Part shown: piece after piece, positions 46,759-56,254 of the stretch
How positions within the stretch are numbered: the first letter of the stretch is position 1
Layout of the letters: each line of letters starts with the position of its first letter
DNA from: Vagococcus elongatus
GTDB taxonomy: Bacteria; Bacillota; Bacilli; Lactobacillales; Vagococcaceae
Direction: 5' to 3'
Assembly (NCBI RefSeq): GCF_003987645.1
Contig: NZ_NGKA01000001.1
Location: forward strand, 1-64,000
DNA length: 64,000 bases
Notes under the pieces: generated by a model
Seen by the model: only the letters and a program-made list of their open reading frames with translations
Told to the model about the DNA's origin: nothing
Databases searched by the model: none
Made by a program: the position numbers and the translations under genes

Positions 46759-49128
46759 GTGAATCAATTCAAAAAAATATTTTTGAGTTTGATTTTAATT
46801 ATAACTATTTTGGTAATAGAAACACCTTTAACAAAAACATTTGCAGCCGTAACCGGATATCCTAATTTACCTAGCGGTGTGATTTCGATAGATATGTCAG
46901 AACTCTATAATTTTTCCGGTTCAACTATTTATCATAATATTCCTGGAGAACACGTCATTGATTTAACTGGGCCTAACAGGACCGATTTTTCTGGACAGGC
47001 TTGGAGTAAAAGAAAGATAAACTTAAATGACCCCTTTCGTCTTGAATTTTATGCTTATCTTGGTAATGCACTCCAGCGGCAAGTGGTTGCAGATGGTATT
47101 ACTTTAATTTTCAGAAATGGGACTGCCGAACACGTTGGAGGCGTGGGGTCTTCCATTGGCGCTTATGGCAACGGACTAGGTCGCGCCCATGTGTTGGAGT
47201 TTGATACTTACTATAATTCTCGAGTGAATCAAGACCAATCTTTACAAGATGGGGATCACGATCTCTTTAATTATATGACAATCTATGGTAATCATACTGG
47301 GCATGTGGCCATCAGAACTAGCGGAAGCAATGACGTGGTGAGCAGACATACAGTTTTATTCAACGGCACGATATTCAACCCGGTAGCAGATGGAGGATGG
47401 AGAAAAGTTGTTTATAATTGGGATCCTGGTGGTAATTTTGGTAATGGCAGGTTGTATGGTTCGGTTGGAGGTTCCTCCTTTTCATTAAATTATAATTTAA
47501 GAAATGATTTAGCTGATCCCAACAGTGTTTATTGGGGATTCACGAGCGGAACAGGTCCTCTAGCCGGCAATCCCGTTGGAGGTCAGAGTCAAGGTGTCTT
47601 TTTCACCCGTGTTTATGTGGGAACAGACCTTAGTTTATCCAAAGTAAGTACACGGGGAGATTTTCTTGAAGGAGCGGAATTTCTTTTAAAAGCTGTTGAT
47701 GGCGGCAGTGAAGTTACGCTGGTGGATAGCGGAGATGGTACATACCGATTACCTGAAAATTTTCGCATGACTCTTGGGAAAAAATATCTGTTAAAAGAGA
47801 CTCGTGCGCCGGCAGGTCATTCATTATCAGAAATTGCATCTTGGGAAATCAGCATAGATTTAAATGGCAGGGTGACTGTGAATGGGCAAAGTGTCCCAAC
47901 AGAAAAGGATAGTGTTCATTTAACGGTTGAAAACAGATTCTCTCCAGTCTCAGTTGGGATTAAAAAATATGCTGAGGGAAATAAGGAGGAGCTGTTGAGT
48001 TTGTCAGGAGCCGTCTTTCAACTAGAAAAGAAAAGCGCGGGGGGAGCGTATGATTTGGTTGAAGAAAAAATGACTGATACTGAGGGTTTCGCTCCTTTTA
48101 CCTTACAAGAGCCGGGAGATTACCGGATGAAAGAAACACAGGGACCTGTGGGCTACGATACTGTTGCAGGGGATTATGAATTTTCTTTAACAAAATATGG
48201 AGAAATTATCTACGCAGGTGATAATTTTGAGGAAAATGCGCCATTTTGGACCTTGCGACACCAGAATCAGTTAAAACCTTTTGATTTGGAAATTCAAAAA
48301 ACAGATGAGATGGGAGAGCCGTTAAAAGGGGCAAAATTCCAATTAACAGGTCCCAACATCAACGTGACCTTGCCAAGTGATAATCAAGCAATAGATCATT
48401 TTATGTTTAAAAATTTATTTCCCGGAAAATACACATTAACGGAGCTTGAGGCACCAGAGAATTTTGAGAAAAATTCTGAACCGTTGCTGATTGATATTTT
48501 GAATGATGGAACGGTTGAAAATGACCGGAAGCCGGTAGAAGCAACATTGATGGAAGGCGATACAGCCAATAAGATATCCATGGCAATCACTAATAAAGCC
48601 AAACCATTGCTGCCTTTAGTGTTTTACAAAGTGAATGAAGAGTATCAACCTATGGAAAATGTAGCTTTCACGTTGTATCAGTGCTTTGATGACACGCAAA
48701 ATCACACCCACGAAAAATTTACCGGTGAGGAATTTCCTGAATGTTGGCAATATGTGGAAGAAACTGCAAGTGATGAGATTGGGGAAGTACGGTTCAATAA
48801 TTTAAAAAAAGGAAATTATTTATTAGTGGAAACTCGGACCCATTCAGGGTATGAGTTGCCTTTAGGAAACTGGGAAGTCCACTTTGATCCTTACAAAGAG
48901 GTTATTGACGAACGAATACATATCGAAGCAGTGGGGGATAAGTTGCCTCCTGCATTTATGATAGAAGAACAAGAAGGAGAAAAAGTTTTAAAGCTTCCCA
49001 ATTATCCAACGACAATACTGCCAAAAACAGGAAGTCTTGGTGCGTTAGTTGGATTGATTGCAGGCATCACATGTTTAGGGATGGGGGGAGTGTATTATAT
49101 TTTTACTGATTCAAAAAATAAGGATTGA
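46759..49128 (+). CDS. LPXTG surface adhesin with L-type lectin and CnaB domains (probable pilus tip)
   Basis: 789 residues, exported and wall-anchored. A signal peptide ends near residue 30 (TKTFAA). Residues about 35-280 form an L-type (legume-like) lectin domain, with carbohydrate/calcium-site features in HVLEFDTYYNSRVNQ and DGDHDLFNYMTIYG. Four CnaB/SpaA-like domains follow (about 285-395, 397-505, 507-615, 620-740), with E-box-like segments YLLKETRAPAGH, YRMKETQGPVGY, YTLTELEAPENF and YLLVETRTHSGY. The sorting signal LPKTG is at 754-758, then a membrane span and SKNKD tail. It starts with GTG at 46759 after AAGGGGGTGA. First gene before the major pilin, so most likely the tip adhesin. 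Confidence 0.85.
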   Translation: MNQFKKIFLSLILIITILVIETPLTKTFAAVTGYPNLPSGVISIDMSELYNFSGSTIYHNIPGEHVIDLTGPNRTDFSGQAWSKRKINLNDPFRLEFYAYLGNALQRQVVADGITLIFRNGTAEHVGGVGSSIGAYGNGLGRAHVLEFDTYYNSRVNQDQSLQDGDHDLFNYMTIYGNHTGHVAIRTSGSNDVVSRHTVLFNGTIFNPVADGGWRKVVYNWDPGGNFGNGRLYGSVGGSSFSLNYNLRNDLADPNSVYWGFTSGTGPLAGNPVGGQSQGVFFTRVYVGTDLSLSKVSTRGDFLEGAEFLLKAVDGGSEVTLVDSGDGTYRLPENFRMTLGKKYLLKETRAPAGHSLSEIASWEISIDLNGRVTVNGQSVPTEKDSVHLTVENRFSPVSVGIKKYAEGNKEELLSLSGAVFQLEKKSAGGAYDLVEEKMTDTEGFAPFTLQEPGDYRMKETQGPVGYDTVAGDYEFSLTKYGEIIYAGDNFEENAPFWTLRHQNQLKPFDLEIQKTDEMGEPLKGAKFQLTGPNINVTLPSDNQAIDHFMFKNLFPGKYTLTELEAPENFEKNSEPLLIDILNDGTVENDRKPVEATLMEGDTANKISMAITNKAKPLLPLVFYKVNEEYQPMENVAFTLYQCFDDTQNHTHEKFTGEEFPECWQYVEETASDEIGEVRFNNLKKGNYLLVETRTHSGYELPLGNWEVHFDPYKEVIDERIHIEAVGDKLPPAFMIEEQEGEKVLKLPNYPTTILPKTGSLGALVGLIAGITCLGMGGVYYIFTDSKNKD

Positions 49129-49171
49129 TTTTTGCTCAACGAGTGATGAAAGAAGAGAGAGGAAAAATAAT

Positions 49172-50764
49172 ATGAAAATCAAAAAAATCAAATCAACAGG
49201 GTTAGTGTCATTTATTATTACTATCGTATTACTGCTAAGTACTTTCAGCAGCTTTTTATCAATTGCTGAAGCTGCCGATGTGGCACCTGAGACAGGAAAT
49301 CTTTACATTCATAAGTATTATATGGCAGATTCTGATTTGGCTAATATCCCTAACAATGGAGAGGCAATTCCTGTACATGAGTTGCCCGATTCTGCTGTAC
49401 CATTAGAAGGTATCACTTTCGATCTGTTCAAAGTTGTCCCTATTGAAGGCACCTATCCGCAAGGAAAAAGTTTAATTGTTGACGAACAGGCACTGACTGT
49501 TACAGATGAAGGCGTGACTTATGACTTAGTGAAATCTTCTTCTATTATTTCTGATAGTGATGGCACCGCGTTTTTACCAAACTTGCCTCAAGGAGCCTAT
49601 ATCGTTGTTGAACGCTCCACAGAGTTTATAGAAATTGCAGGGGAAAAAATAACTTTAAATCCAATTGCGCCATTTATTGTTCATGTCCCTATGACAAATC
49701 CTAGCGGGTCAGATTGGTTGACAGATGTTCACGTGTATCCCAAAAATGAGGGACTGGCATCTGAAAAAATCGCCCAAACCTCATTAGCAAACCGGATTGG
49801 CGGGACGATGTCGTATCGTATGAATACTAAAGTACCAGCAGGCATTTATGACAGTAATCCCACCATCGACGAAAACATTACTTTCTCGCTTATTGACACA
49901 TTGGATACAGCTCTAACTTTACAAACAGACAGTTTAAAAGTATATACGTCTGATACAAAAGAAGGAGAGATGCTTCCAGGCACCGAGATGTTACTAGGTC
50001 AAGATTATATTCTTAATACAGCTTCGAATTTTTCAGTAGACTTTACGGCAGCTGGCCGACAAAAATTATCCAACAATAAGTTTGTCATTTTAGCCTTTGA
50101 TGTCGAAGTGAATCAATCTTTAGGGACTGATGATCGGATGGTCGTAGGAAATAAAGCTTCGGTTAATTTTGTAAATAAAAATGGTCAAACAGTTACTGTG
50201 GAAACATCCTCAGTGGATATCCATACAGCAGCCATTCAAATCGAAAAATTGAGTGCAAGGGATAATAAAAAACTAAAAGATGCTGAATTTCAATTAGCTT
50301 CTTCTCAAAAAAATGCCAAGGAAGGAAATTATTTGAGAAGAGATGAAGAAGGCAGAATCATTGATTTTGGTGAGAATGGCTATGATTTGGCTTCGGCGTG
50401 GATGGTTAAGACAGATGAGAACGGCTTTGCTGAATTTAAGGGAATTGAAGACTATCGTTCGACGATTGATGCCCAAGGTGGGGAAACCATCACAGATTAT
50501 TTAAGTTACTGGTTGGTCGAAACGAAGGCGCCCACAGGCTACCATCTATTGGATGATGCTGTCCAAGTCTCATTTGATCAAGTCAGTTCTTCAGGAGATT
50601 CTCCTACCTTTACAATCAAGTCTCAAATAAAAAACAGTAAAAAAGGATTATTGCCAAAAACAGGTAGTACAGCGGCTTTGATTTTTTCTGTTGTTGGGAT
50701 AGTTATTATCGGTGTGGGAATTATTTTTGGTATTTTTTCTAACAAGAAGAAAAAAATATCATAA
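49172..50764 (+). CDS. Major pilin subunit (SpaA type, LPXTG)
   Basis: 530 residues. A signal peptide ends at AEAA (about residue 34). The pilin motif is visible as WLTDVHVYPKNEG, whose lysine is the likely inter-subunit linkage point. CnaB-type domains flank it, with an E-box in YWLVETKAPTGYHLL. The sorting signal LPKTG is at 494-498, followed by a hydrophobic span and NKKKKIS tail. GAGAGAGG precedes the ATG. It is the shaft subunit polymerised by the downstream class C sortase. A hairpin after the gene may reduce sortase expression. Confidence 0.9.
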   Translation: MKIKKIKSTGLVSFIITIVLLLSTFSSFLSIAEAADVAPETGNLYIHKYYMADSDLANIPNNGEAIPVHELPDSAVPLEGITFDLFKVVPIEGTYPQGKSLIVDEQALTVTDEGVTYDLVKSSSIISDSDGTAFLPNLPQGAYIVVERSTEFIEIAGEKITLNPIAPFIVHVPMTNPSGSDWLTDVHVYPKNEGLASEKIAQTSLANRIGGTMSYRMNTKVPAGIYDSNPTIDENITFSLIDTLDTALTLQTDSLKVYTSDTKEGEMLPGTEMLLGQDYILNTASNFSVDFTAAGRQKLSNNKFVILAFDVEVNQSLGTDDRMVVGNKASVNFVNKNGQTVTVETSSVDIHTAAIQIEKLSARDNKKLKDAEFQLASSQKNAKEGNYLRRDEEGRIIDFGENGYDLASAWMVKTDENGFAEFKGIEDYRSTIDAQGGETITDYLSYWLVETKAPTGYHLLDDAVQVSFDQVSSSGDSPTFTIKSQIKNSKKGLLPKTGSTAALIFSVVGIVIIGVGIIFGIFSNKKKKIS

Positions 50765-50780
50765 GAAATGATTATAGGCT

Positions 50781-50819
50781 AAAGACTGAACATTGTTTAT
50801 CAATTTTCAGTCTTTAGTT
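50781..50819 (+). terminator. Attenuator hairpin between pilin and sortase genes
   Basis: AAAGACTGAA (50781-50790) and TTCAGTCTTT (50806-50815) pair perfectly. The T-run is interrupted, so partial termination is likely. It ends just before the sortase ribosome site. Confidence 0.6.
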
Positions 50820-50831
50820 TTAGGAGTGAAA

Positions 50832-51671
50832 ATGATGAAACGACGGCTGCTTACATTTTTGTTGATTTTCGTAGGCTTAGGCTTTTTAGTCTATCCGATC
50901 ATAAGCAAAGAGTTGTATGACAAAAAAATATCAACTCAGACTTTAGATTATGAAAAAAAAATAAATGCCGAAGATGATGCAAAATTAAAAGAAGAATGGC
51001 AAAAAGCTGTGGTTTACAATCAAAATCTAAAGGGAGACCCTGTCAAGGATCCTTTCATTGTCGGCAGCGGTATCGCCTTGCCTAAAGATTATCAACAGGT
51101 GTTGAACTTTCCCGACAATACCATGGCAGTCATCGATATACCTAAAATTTCTGTCAAATTACCAGTTTATCATGGCACCAGTGAGGGTGTGTTACAAAAA
51201 GGTATCGGACATATGGAGGGGACTTCTTTGCCGATAGGTGGTAAAGGCAATCACAGTGTACTGACAGGCCATAGCGGTTTGGCTCATTCAAAAATGTTTA
51301 CAGATTTAACCTCATTAGAAAAAGGTGACTTGTTTTTTATTCATGCGCTAGATAAGGTTTTGGCTTATAAAGTTGACCAGATTAAAGTGGTCACACCTGA
51401 CAATTTGAAATATTTAGCGACAAAGACGGATGAAGATTATTCAACATTGATTACTTGTACTCCTTATGGCATAAATTCCCACAGACTTTTGGTCAGAGGC
51501 AGCAGAACTAAGTATCTTCCAGAAGAAAGAAAAAAAATAAAGCCAATCAAAAAGGAGACAGAGGCTGATAAAATCTTGAGAAATTCGGTTATTATAACAA
51601 GCACACTGATGCTTTTTATCATACTTGGAGCGTTAATTATAAAAAAGAGACTAACGACAAAGACTAAATAA
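50832..51671 (+). CDS. Class C (pilin-polymerising) sortase
   Basis: 279 residues from the ATG at 50832 (or 50835), after TAGGAG. An N-terminal membrane anchor (about 6-24) precedes the lid motif DPF at 73-75 characteristic of class C enzymes. Catalytic residues are His147 in LTGHSGL, Cys209 in TLITCTPYG and Arg218 in SHRLLVRG. A second membrane segment lies at the C-terminus (about 245-268). It joins pilin subunits through the pilin-motif lysine; the housekeeping sortase that anchors the pilus is not in this window. Third gene of the pilus operon. Confidence 0.9.
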   Translation: MMKRRLLTFLLIFVGLGFLVYPIISKELYDKKISTQTLDYEKKINAEDDAKLKEEWQKAVVYNQNLKGDPVKDPFIVGSGIALPKDYQQVLNFPDNTMAVIDIPKISVKLPVYHGTSEGVLQKGIGHMEGTSLPIGGKGNHSVLTGHSGLAHSKMFTDLTSLEKGDLFFIHALDKVLAYKVDQIKVVTPDNLKYLATKTDEDYSTLITCTPYGINSHRLLVRGSRTKYLPEERKKIKPIKKETEADKILRNSVIITSTLMLFIILGALIIKKRLTTKTK

Positions 51672-51795
51672 TATTAGAGAGTTATCAAATGATTTTATCG
51701 GATAAACTTGACTCCAACGTAATTTTAAAAGTTCGTCTAATCGTGAAATATGATAAAATAAAGGCGATAAAATCTGGGAGGAAGGTTTGGATGAT

Positions 51796-52713
51796 ATGAA
51801 AATATATAACCTGCTTGAGGGGAATAGTCACACATTGGATAACAGTATTGTCAATGAGCCTTGTTTTGTGATTGCAAAAGAGAATCAAGTGAAAAAAATG
51901 GCAGACCTGCTCGGTATCAGTGATTTTTCAAGGAATACTATTAAAAGGGCAGATACATTTATCAGATTTGATGCTCGAGAAGATCACGATTATTTAAATT
52001 TGATTTACTTTCAAACAGTCGGAGGCACCTTTGAGTTTGAAACTTTTTCTTTAGTTTTTGGTAAAACATTTTTAATTTTATCACTCACGGAAGAAAGCCA
52101 TCTCTTAGAAGACTTTTTAGATGATTTTTTGCCCTCTATTCAGACGAATGATATTAGCCAATTGTATGTAAGTTTTTTAGATGCGTTGTTCAGTGAGATG
52201 TTTGATAGTTTGTATTTGTATGAAGAAATATTAGCTGAAATCGAAAATGAAATTATTATAAGTGACAAAGTTCACGGGATGGAAGAGATAGTCGAAAAAA
52301 AGAATAATTGTTTTAAAGTTAAAAAATATATGAGGTTGCTATTGTACGTAGGAGACGACCTGATATTGAACATTAATAATTTGATTTCTGAAAAACAAAT
52401 GAAAGTTGTCAATACATTAGATGTGGCGATTAACCGTTTGTACGAATTTTCTTCCAATCTTTATGAAACTTGTGTCCATCTTTTAGAAATCTATGACAGT
52501 ACAGTTAGTACTCGAACCAATGATGTTATCAACAAGCTGACTGTCTTTACAGTCTTTGCTACACCAATCACAGTTTTGACCGGGATTTATGGCATGAATT
52601 TCGAAAACATGCCGGAGCTCCAAAATCCCAACGGCTACTATATTCTTCTAGGTATCATGGTGTTTATTTCTCTTATGATTTATTTCATTTTGAAAAAAAT
52701 CAAACTTTTATAG
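51796..52713 (+). CDS. CorA-like divalent metal transporter
   Basis: About 305 residues with a large soluble N-terminal domain and two C-terminal membrane segments. The GMN motif is in TGIYGMNFENMPE, which defines CorA/MgtE-unrelated Mg2+ channels of the CorA superfamily. It probably carries Mg2+ or a related cation. The start is taken as the ATG at 51796 after GGGAGGAAGG; a TTG at 51787 is also possible. It follows the sortase gene by 124 bp but is unlikely to be functionally part of the pilus operon. Confidence 0.85.
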   Translation: MKIYNLLEGNSHTLDNSIVNEPCFVIAKENQVKKMADLLGISDFSRNTIKRADTFIRFDAREDHDYLNLIYFQTVGGTFEFETFSLVFGKTFLILSLTEESHLLEDFLDDFLPSIQTNDISQLYVSFLDALFSEMFDSLYLYEEILAEIENEIIISDKVHGMEEIVEKKNNCFKVKKYMRLLLYVGDDLILNINNLISEKQMKVVNTLDVAINRLYEFSSNLYETCVHLLEIYDSTVSTRTNDVINKLTVFTVFATPITVLTGIYGMNFENMPELQNPNGYYILLGIMVFISLMIYFILKKIKLL

Positions 52714-52765
52714 AGAGATCCGTATTTGTTTTTGGGAGATACAATCTAATGAACTAATATAAGGG

Positions 52766-52793
52766 CAGGGGTGAGTTTATACTCCTGTTTTTT
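52766..52793 (+). terminator. Terminator after the CorA-like gene
   Basis: CAGGGGTG pairs with TACTCCTG (wobble pairs) across AGTTTA, then six T. Confidence 0.65.
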
Positions 52794-53109
52794 ATGCTTC
52801 ATAAATGTTTTCCGAGCTGTCTTTTGGGAGTTTTTAAGTGTATTCAAATATTTCTTAATTTAATAACATTTAAACCATCACACGATTGTTAGCAAAAAAC
52901 CGGAGTTTGTGAATTCATAAGCGAAAATAATTTGACAGTCATCTGTTTATTTTTTGGTTTTAAACATATGCTTGTAAAAAATATGAGAAAATAATTTGTC
53001 TTATTTCTGAAATGCTTTTGTCTACATTCAAGTTAAGAACTGGTTTTGTAGTTTATTATCTACAAGTTTAATCAACTTTTAATAATTACTTTAATTAATT
53101 TGTCCTTAA

Positions 53110-53118
53110 TGTTATAAT
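53110..53118 (+). promoter_or_regulatory. Extended -10 promoter of the sulfur locus
   Basis: TGTTATAAT is a perfect extended -10, about 30 bp before the start codon; the -35 (TTTAAT at 53090) is weak. Confidence 0.5.
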
Positions 53119-53152
53119 GACCTAGTTATAAAATTCACAAAGGAGAATGTTT

Positions 53153-54421
53153 ATGAAACTGAAGGAAAGAATTTTTGGATTTATTTTATTATTTGTCTTT
53201 TTAATTGTTGGACTACAAATACTGCCATCAAATATGATGTATTTTCGTTTAATTATTGGACTTACTTTTGGGTATGTATTATCGAGATCTTATACTGGAT
53301 TTGCCGGCAGTGTGAACAGGGCTTACCGGACGGGTTCTACAAAACTAATGCGTACATTGATGTTTATGTTCGTCATCACATCAATTGCTACTGCTGCATT
53401 TTTAGTTTTTGCAGAAGATATCACGTCTTACGGTTTGTGGATCAATCCGATTAATTTAGGCTTGATAGTCGGTGGGGTTTTGTTCGGAATTGGAATGGCT
53501 CTTTCGTCTTGTTGTGCCTCTGGCGTGATGACTGATATCGTCACTGATTTACCGCGGGCAGGAGTGACTTTGATTTTCTTCGGTATTGGGGTATTCGTTG
53601 GTTTTCCGCTGCAAAGCACTCAATCTTGGGTCACAACTTCTCTATTCACCTCTGAAACTGGTAAGAAATTTTCTCAAGGGGTATTTCTTCCAGACTGGTT
53701 TAAGTGGGATGGCTTGAATGGCTATCTTGGTGCCATCGTCTTAACGATGATATTTGCTGGTATTGTAGTTTATTTATCCTATCGTTATGAACAATCTCGT
53801 ATCAACAAAGGGACATATGTTGGGGTTCCTTCTGAACGGGTACAAGACAGAAAAGAAACCTTAGATGTAAAAACTTTTTCTCTATCAAATGAATCTACCA
53901 TCAATCACGTGTTGACAAAACCTTGGACGTTGCAACAAGGAGCATTTATGCTGACCATTCTTTTTGTTATACTAATGGCAGTAACTAAAAGCGGATGGGG
54001 TGCTTCAACACCTTATGGTATATGGGTTGGTAAATTATTGACAGTTTTTGGTGTTTCTGCTGATTCATTGGCTAGCTTTACTCATCAGGCACCTGAAACA
54101 TTCACAGCATCTTTATTGCAAAATGGTGTCACAGTTCAGAATATTGGTATTATGTTAGGAACCTTGGTTTTCCTTCTAACATCTGGACAATTTAAGGAGA
54201 CAGTTAAATCTATTCCTAAATTGACAATGAACGGATTGGCTTTCTATTCATTGGGAGGATTACTGATGGGCTTCGGTACACGCTTATCTAACGGTTGTAA
54301 TGTGGGTGCTTTATATTCACCAATTGCTCAATTTTCACTATCAGGTTGGATTTTTCTGATCGCGCTTGTCGCCGGGGGGATTCTTGGCAACAAACTTGCA
54401 AAAGCAGTGAATCTTGATTAA
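53153..54421 (+). CDS. YeeE/YedE-family (thiosulfate/sulfur) transporter
   Basis: 422-residue membrane protein with about ten segments. Each half has a YeeE/YedE-type signature with conserved cysteines: GIGMALSSCCASGVMTD in the first and GTRLSNGCNVGALYSP in the second. Characterised relatives (TsuA) import thiosulfate, passing it between such cysteines. The start is the ATG at 53153, seven bases after AGGAG; an ATG at 53147 is too close. It is followed 51 bp later by a CoA-disulfide reductase-rhodanese gene, supporting a role in sulfane-sulfur uptake. Confidence 0.85.
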   Translation: MKLKERIFGFILLFVFLIVGLQILPSNMMYFRLIIGLTFGYVLSRSYTGFAGSVNRAYRTGSTKLMRTLMFMFVITSIATAAFLVFAEDITSYGLWINPINLGLIVGGVLFGIGMALSSCCASGVMTDIVTDLPRAGVTLIFFGIGVFVGFPLQSTQSWVTTSLFTSETGKKFSQGVFLPDWFKWDGLNGYLGAIVLTMIFAGIVVYLSYRYEQSRINKGTYVGVPSERVQDRKETLDVKTFSLSNESTINHVLTKPWTLQQGAFMLTILFVILMAVTKSGWGASTPYGIWVGKLLTVFGVSADSLASFTHQAPETFTASLLQNGVTVQNIGIMLGTLVFLLTSGQFKETVKSIPKLTMNGLAFYSLGGLLMGFGTRLSNGCNVGALYSPIAQFSLSGWIFLIALVAGGILGNKLAKAVNLD

Positions 54422-54472
54422 CTTAAGATGATATGATTTAAAGTTTTTTAAAATTTATAGGAGGCAGCTATT

Positions 54473-56176
54473 ATGGGAAAAAGAGTTTTAATTATTGGCG
54501 GAGTAGCAGGAGGGGCTTCTGCTGCAGCGAGAATCAGAAGAATTGATGAATTTGCTGAAATCGTCATGTTTGAAAGAGGACCTTTTGTCTCTTTCTCAAA
54601 TTGTGCTTTACCCTTTCATTTGAGCGGTATCGTAGAAGAATCAGAAAATTTAGTTTTGATGACACCTGAGGTTTTTGATAAACAATATAATATAGATGCG
54701 CGTGTCAATCATGAAGTGACTGCAATCAATCCTAAAGAAAAAACAATCGTTGTCAAAAATCTCTTGTCAGGCGAAGAAACTATCGAAGCCTATGATGAGC
54801 TTGTGTTATCTCCGGGAGCTAACCCGGTGTTGCCTGAAAACATCAAAGGCATCCATTCGGCACATGTTTTTTCAGTGAGAAACGTTCCAGACATCGATCA
54901 AATCAAGCGTTATATCGATCAGAATAATGTTCAAGATGTGGTAGTGGCCGGTGCAGGCTTTATCGGAATCGAAGTCGCAGAAAACTTGAAAAAAGCTGGA
55001 AAAAATGTCAGCTTGATTGAAGCTGCAGATCAGGTGATGGAGCCATTTGATTATGATATGGCTCAAATCCTTCATAAAGAAATTATGGATAACGATGTAA
55101 ATCTTGTATTGGAAGATGCCATTGCTGAAATTAAGGATGATTGTGTTCTGCTGACTTCTGGAAAAGAAATTCCTGGTCAAGTGGTAATTATGGCTATTGG
55201 AGTAAAACCAGAGTTGACTCTTGCCAAAGCGGCAGGTTTAGAGATTGGAAAAACTGGCGGTATTAAGGTCAACCATCATTATTTGACTTCAGAGCCTCAT
55301 ATTTATGCTGTCGGTGATGCCATTGAAACAACGAATCTGATTACACGCAAACCAACTCGCCTGACCTTGGCTGGTCCGGCGCAAAGACAAGCCAGAGCCG
55401 TTGCTGATCATATGTATGGTAAACAGTATCGTAATACTGGTGTGATTGGTTCATCCGTTATTCAATGTTTTGAGATGAATGCTGCTTCAACAGGGCTAAA
55501 TGAAAAAGACTGTAAAAAAGAGGGAATCGACTACCGCACGTCTTATGTCATTCCAAAAGATAAAGTTGGATTGATGCCTAACGCACGTCCGATTTATTTC
55601 AAACTGATTTTTGCTTACCCATCGGGTCAAATTTTAGGTGCCCAATGTATGGGAGAAGGAAATGTGGACAAACGAATCGATATTATTGCCACGATGATCA
55701 CAATGAACGGGAATTTAGAAGACTTGAAAGAATTAGAATTGTCTTATTCTCCAATGTTTGGGACGGCTAAAGACGCTGTAAATATGGCTGCTTTGGTAGG
55801 CTTGAATATTTTGAATGGAGAATACAAGCAAGTGCCTGTGACGGAAATCCGTTCACTGATTGAATCTAATGCTTTTATCATTGATGGTCGTGAACCAGAT
55901 GAGTATGAGGAAGGGCATATGATAAATGCTGTAAATATTCCATTCAGCGAATTCAGAAACCGTTTGGATGAAATTCCAAAAGATCAGCCGGTATATGTTC
56001 ACTGCTTATCTAGCCAACGCAGTTATAACATGGTAAAAGCTTTACAAATGCGTGGATTTGACAATGTTTTCAACTTGATGGGTTCATTTTTGGGCTTGTG
56101 TATGTATGAATATTACAATGATCAAGTCACTGGACGTAAACCAGTGGTTACTAACTACCGATTTGATTTGTTGTAA
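54473..56176 (+). CDS. CoA-disulfide reductase fused to rhodanese
   Basis: 567-residue flavoprotein. The N-terminal pyridine nucleotide-disulfide oxidoreductase part has the FAD motif IIGGVAGGASAAARIRR, a single active-site Cys44 in SFSNCALPFHLSG, and an NAD(P)H site around VVAGAGFIGIEVAENLKKAG. The C-terminal rhodanese domain (about 465-560) has Cys511 in VHCLSSQRS. CoADR-Rhd enzymes reduce CoA persulfide or polysulfide, or keep CoA reduced. It is in a likely operon with the YeeE/YedE transporter, so imported sulfur may be reduced or sensed here. AGGAGG precedes the ATG. Confidence 0.9.
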   Translation: MGKRVLIIGGVAGGASAAARIRRIDEFAEIVMFERGPFVSFSNCALPFHLSGIVEESENLVLMTPEVFDKQYNIDARVNHEVTAINPKEKTIVVKNLLSGEETIEAYDELVLSPGANPVLPENIKGIHSAHVFSVRNVPDIDQIKRYIDQNNVQDVVVAGAGFIGIEVAENLKKAGKNVSLIEAADQVMEPFDYDMAQILHKEIMDNDVNLVLEDAIAEIKDDCVLLTSGKEIPGQVVIMAIGVKPELTLAKAAGLEIGKTGGIKVNHHYLTSEPHIYAVGDAIETTNLITRKPTRLTLAGPAQRQARAVADHMYGKQYRNTGVIGSSVIQCFEMNAASTGLNEKDCKKEGIDYRTSYVIPKDKVGLMPNARPIYFKLIFAYPSGQILGAQCMGEGNVDKRIDIIATMITMNGNLEDLKELELSYSPMFGTAKDAVNMAALVGLNILNGEYKQVPVTEIRSLIESNAFIIDGREPDEYEEGHMINAVNIPFSEFRNRLDEIPKDQPVYVHCLSSQRSYNMVKALQMRGFDNVFNLMGSFLGLCMYEYYNDQVTGRKPVVTNYRFDLL

Positions 56177-56188
56177 TCTCTAAAAGAA

Positions 56189-56227
56189 AAAAAGGCATAG
56201 GAAATGTTTATCATCTTATGCCTTTTT
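56189..56227 (+). terminator. Terminator between the sulfur reductase and ABC genes
   Basis: AAAAAGGCATA (56189-56199) and TATGCCTTTTT (56217-56227) are perfect arms. Readthrough into the ABC operon is possible. Confidence 0.75.
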
Positions 56228-56254
56228 GATATTATAAGATAAAGTTGGGATATA

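Larger units (their letters stand above)
52714..53152. other. Intergenic region between CorA-like and YeeE/YedE-like genes
   Basis: Contains a terminator at 52766-52793 and an extended -10 promoter at 53110-53118. No gene seen. Confidence 0.5.
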
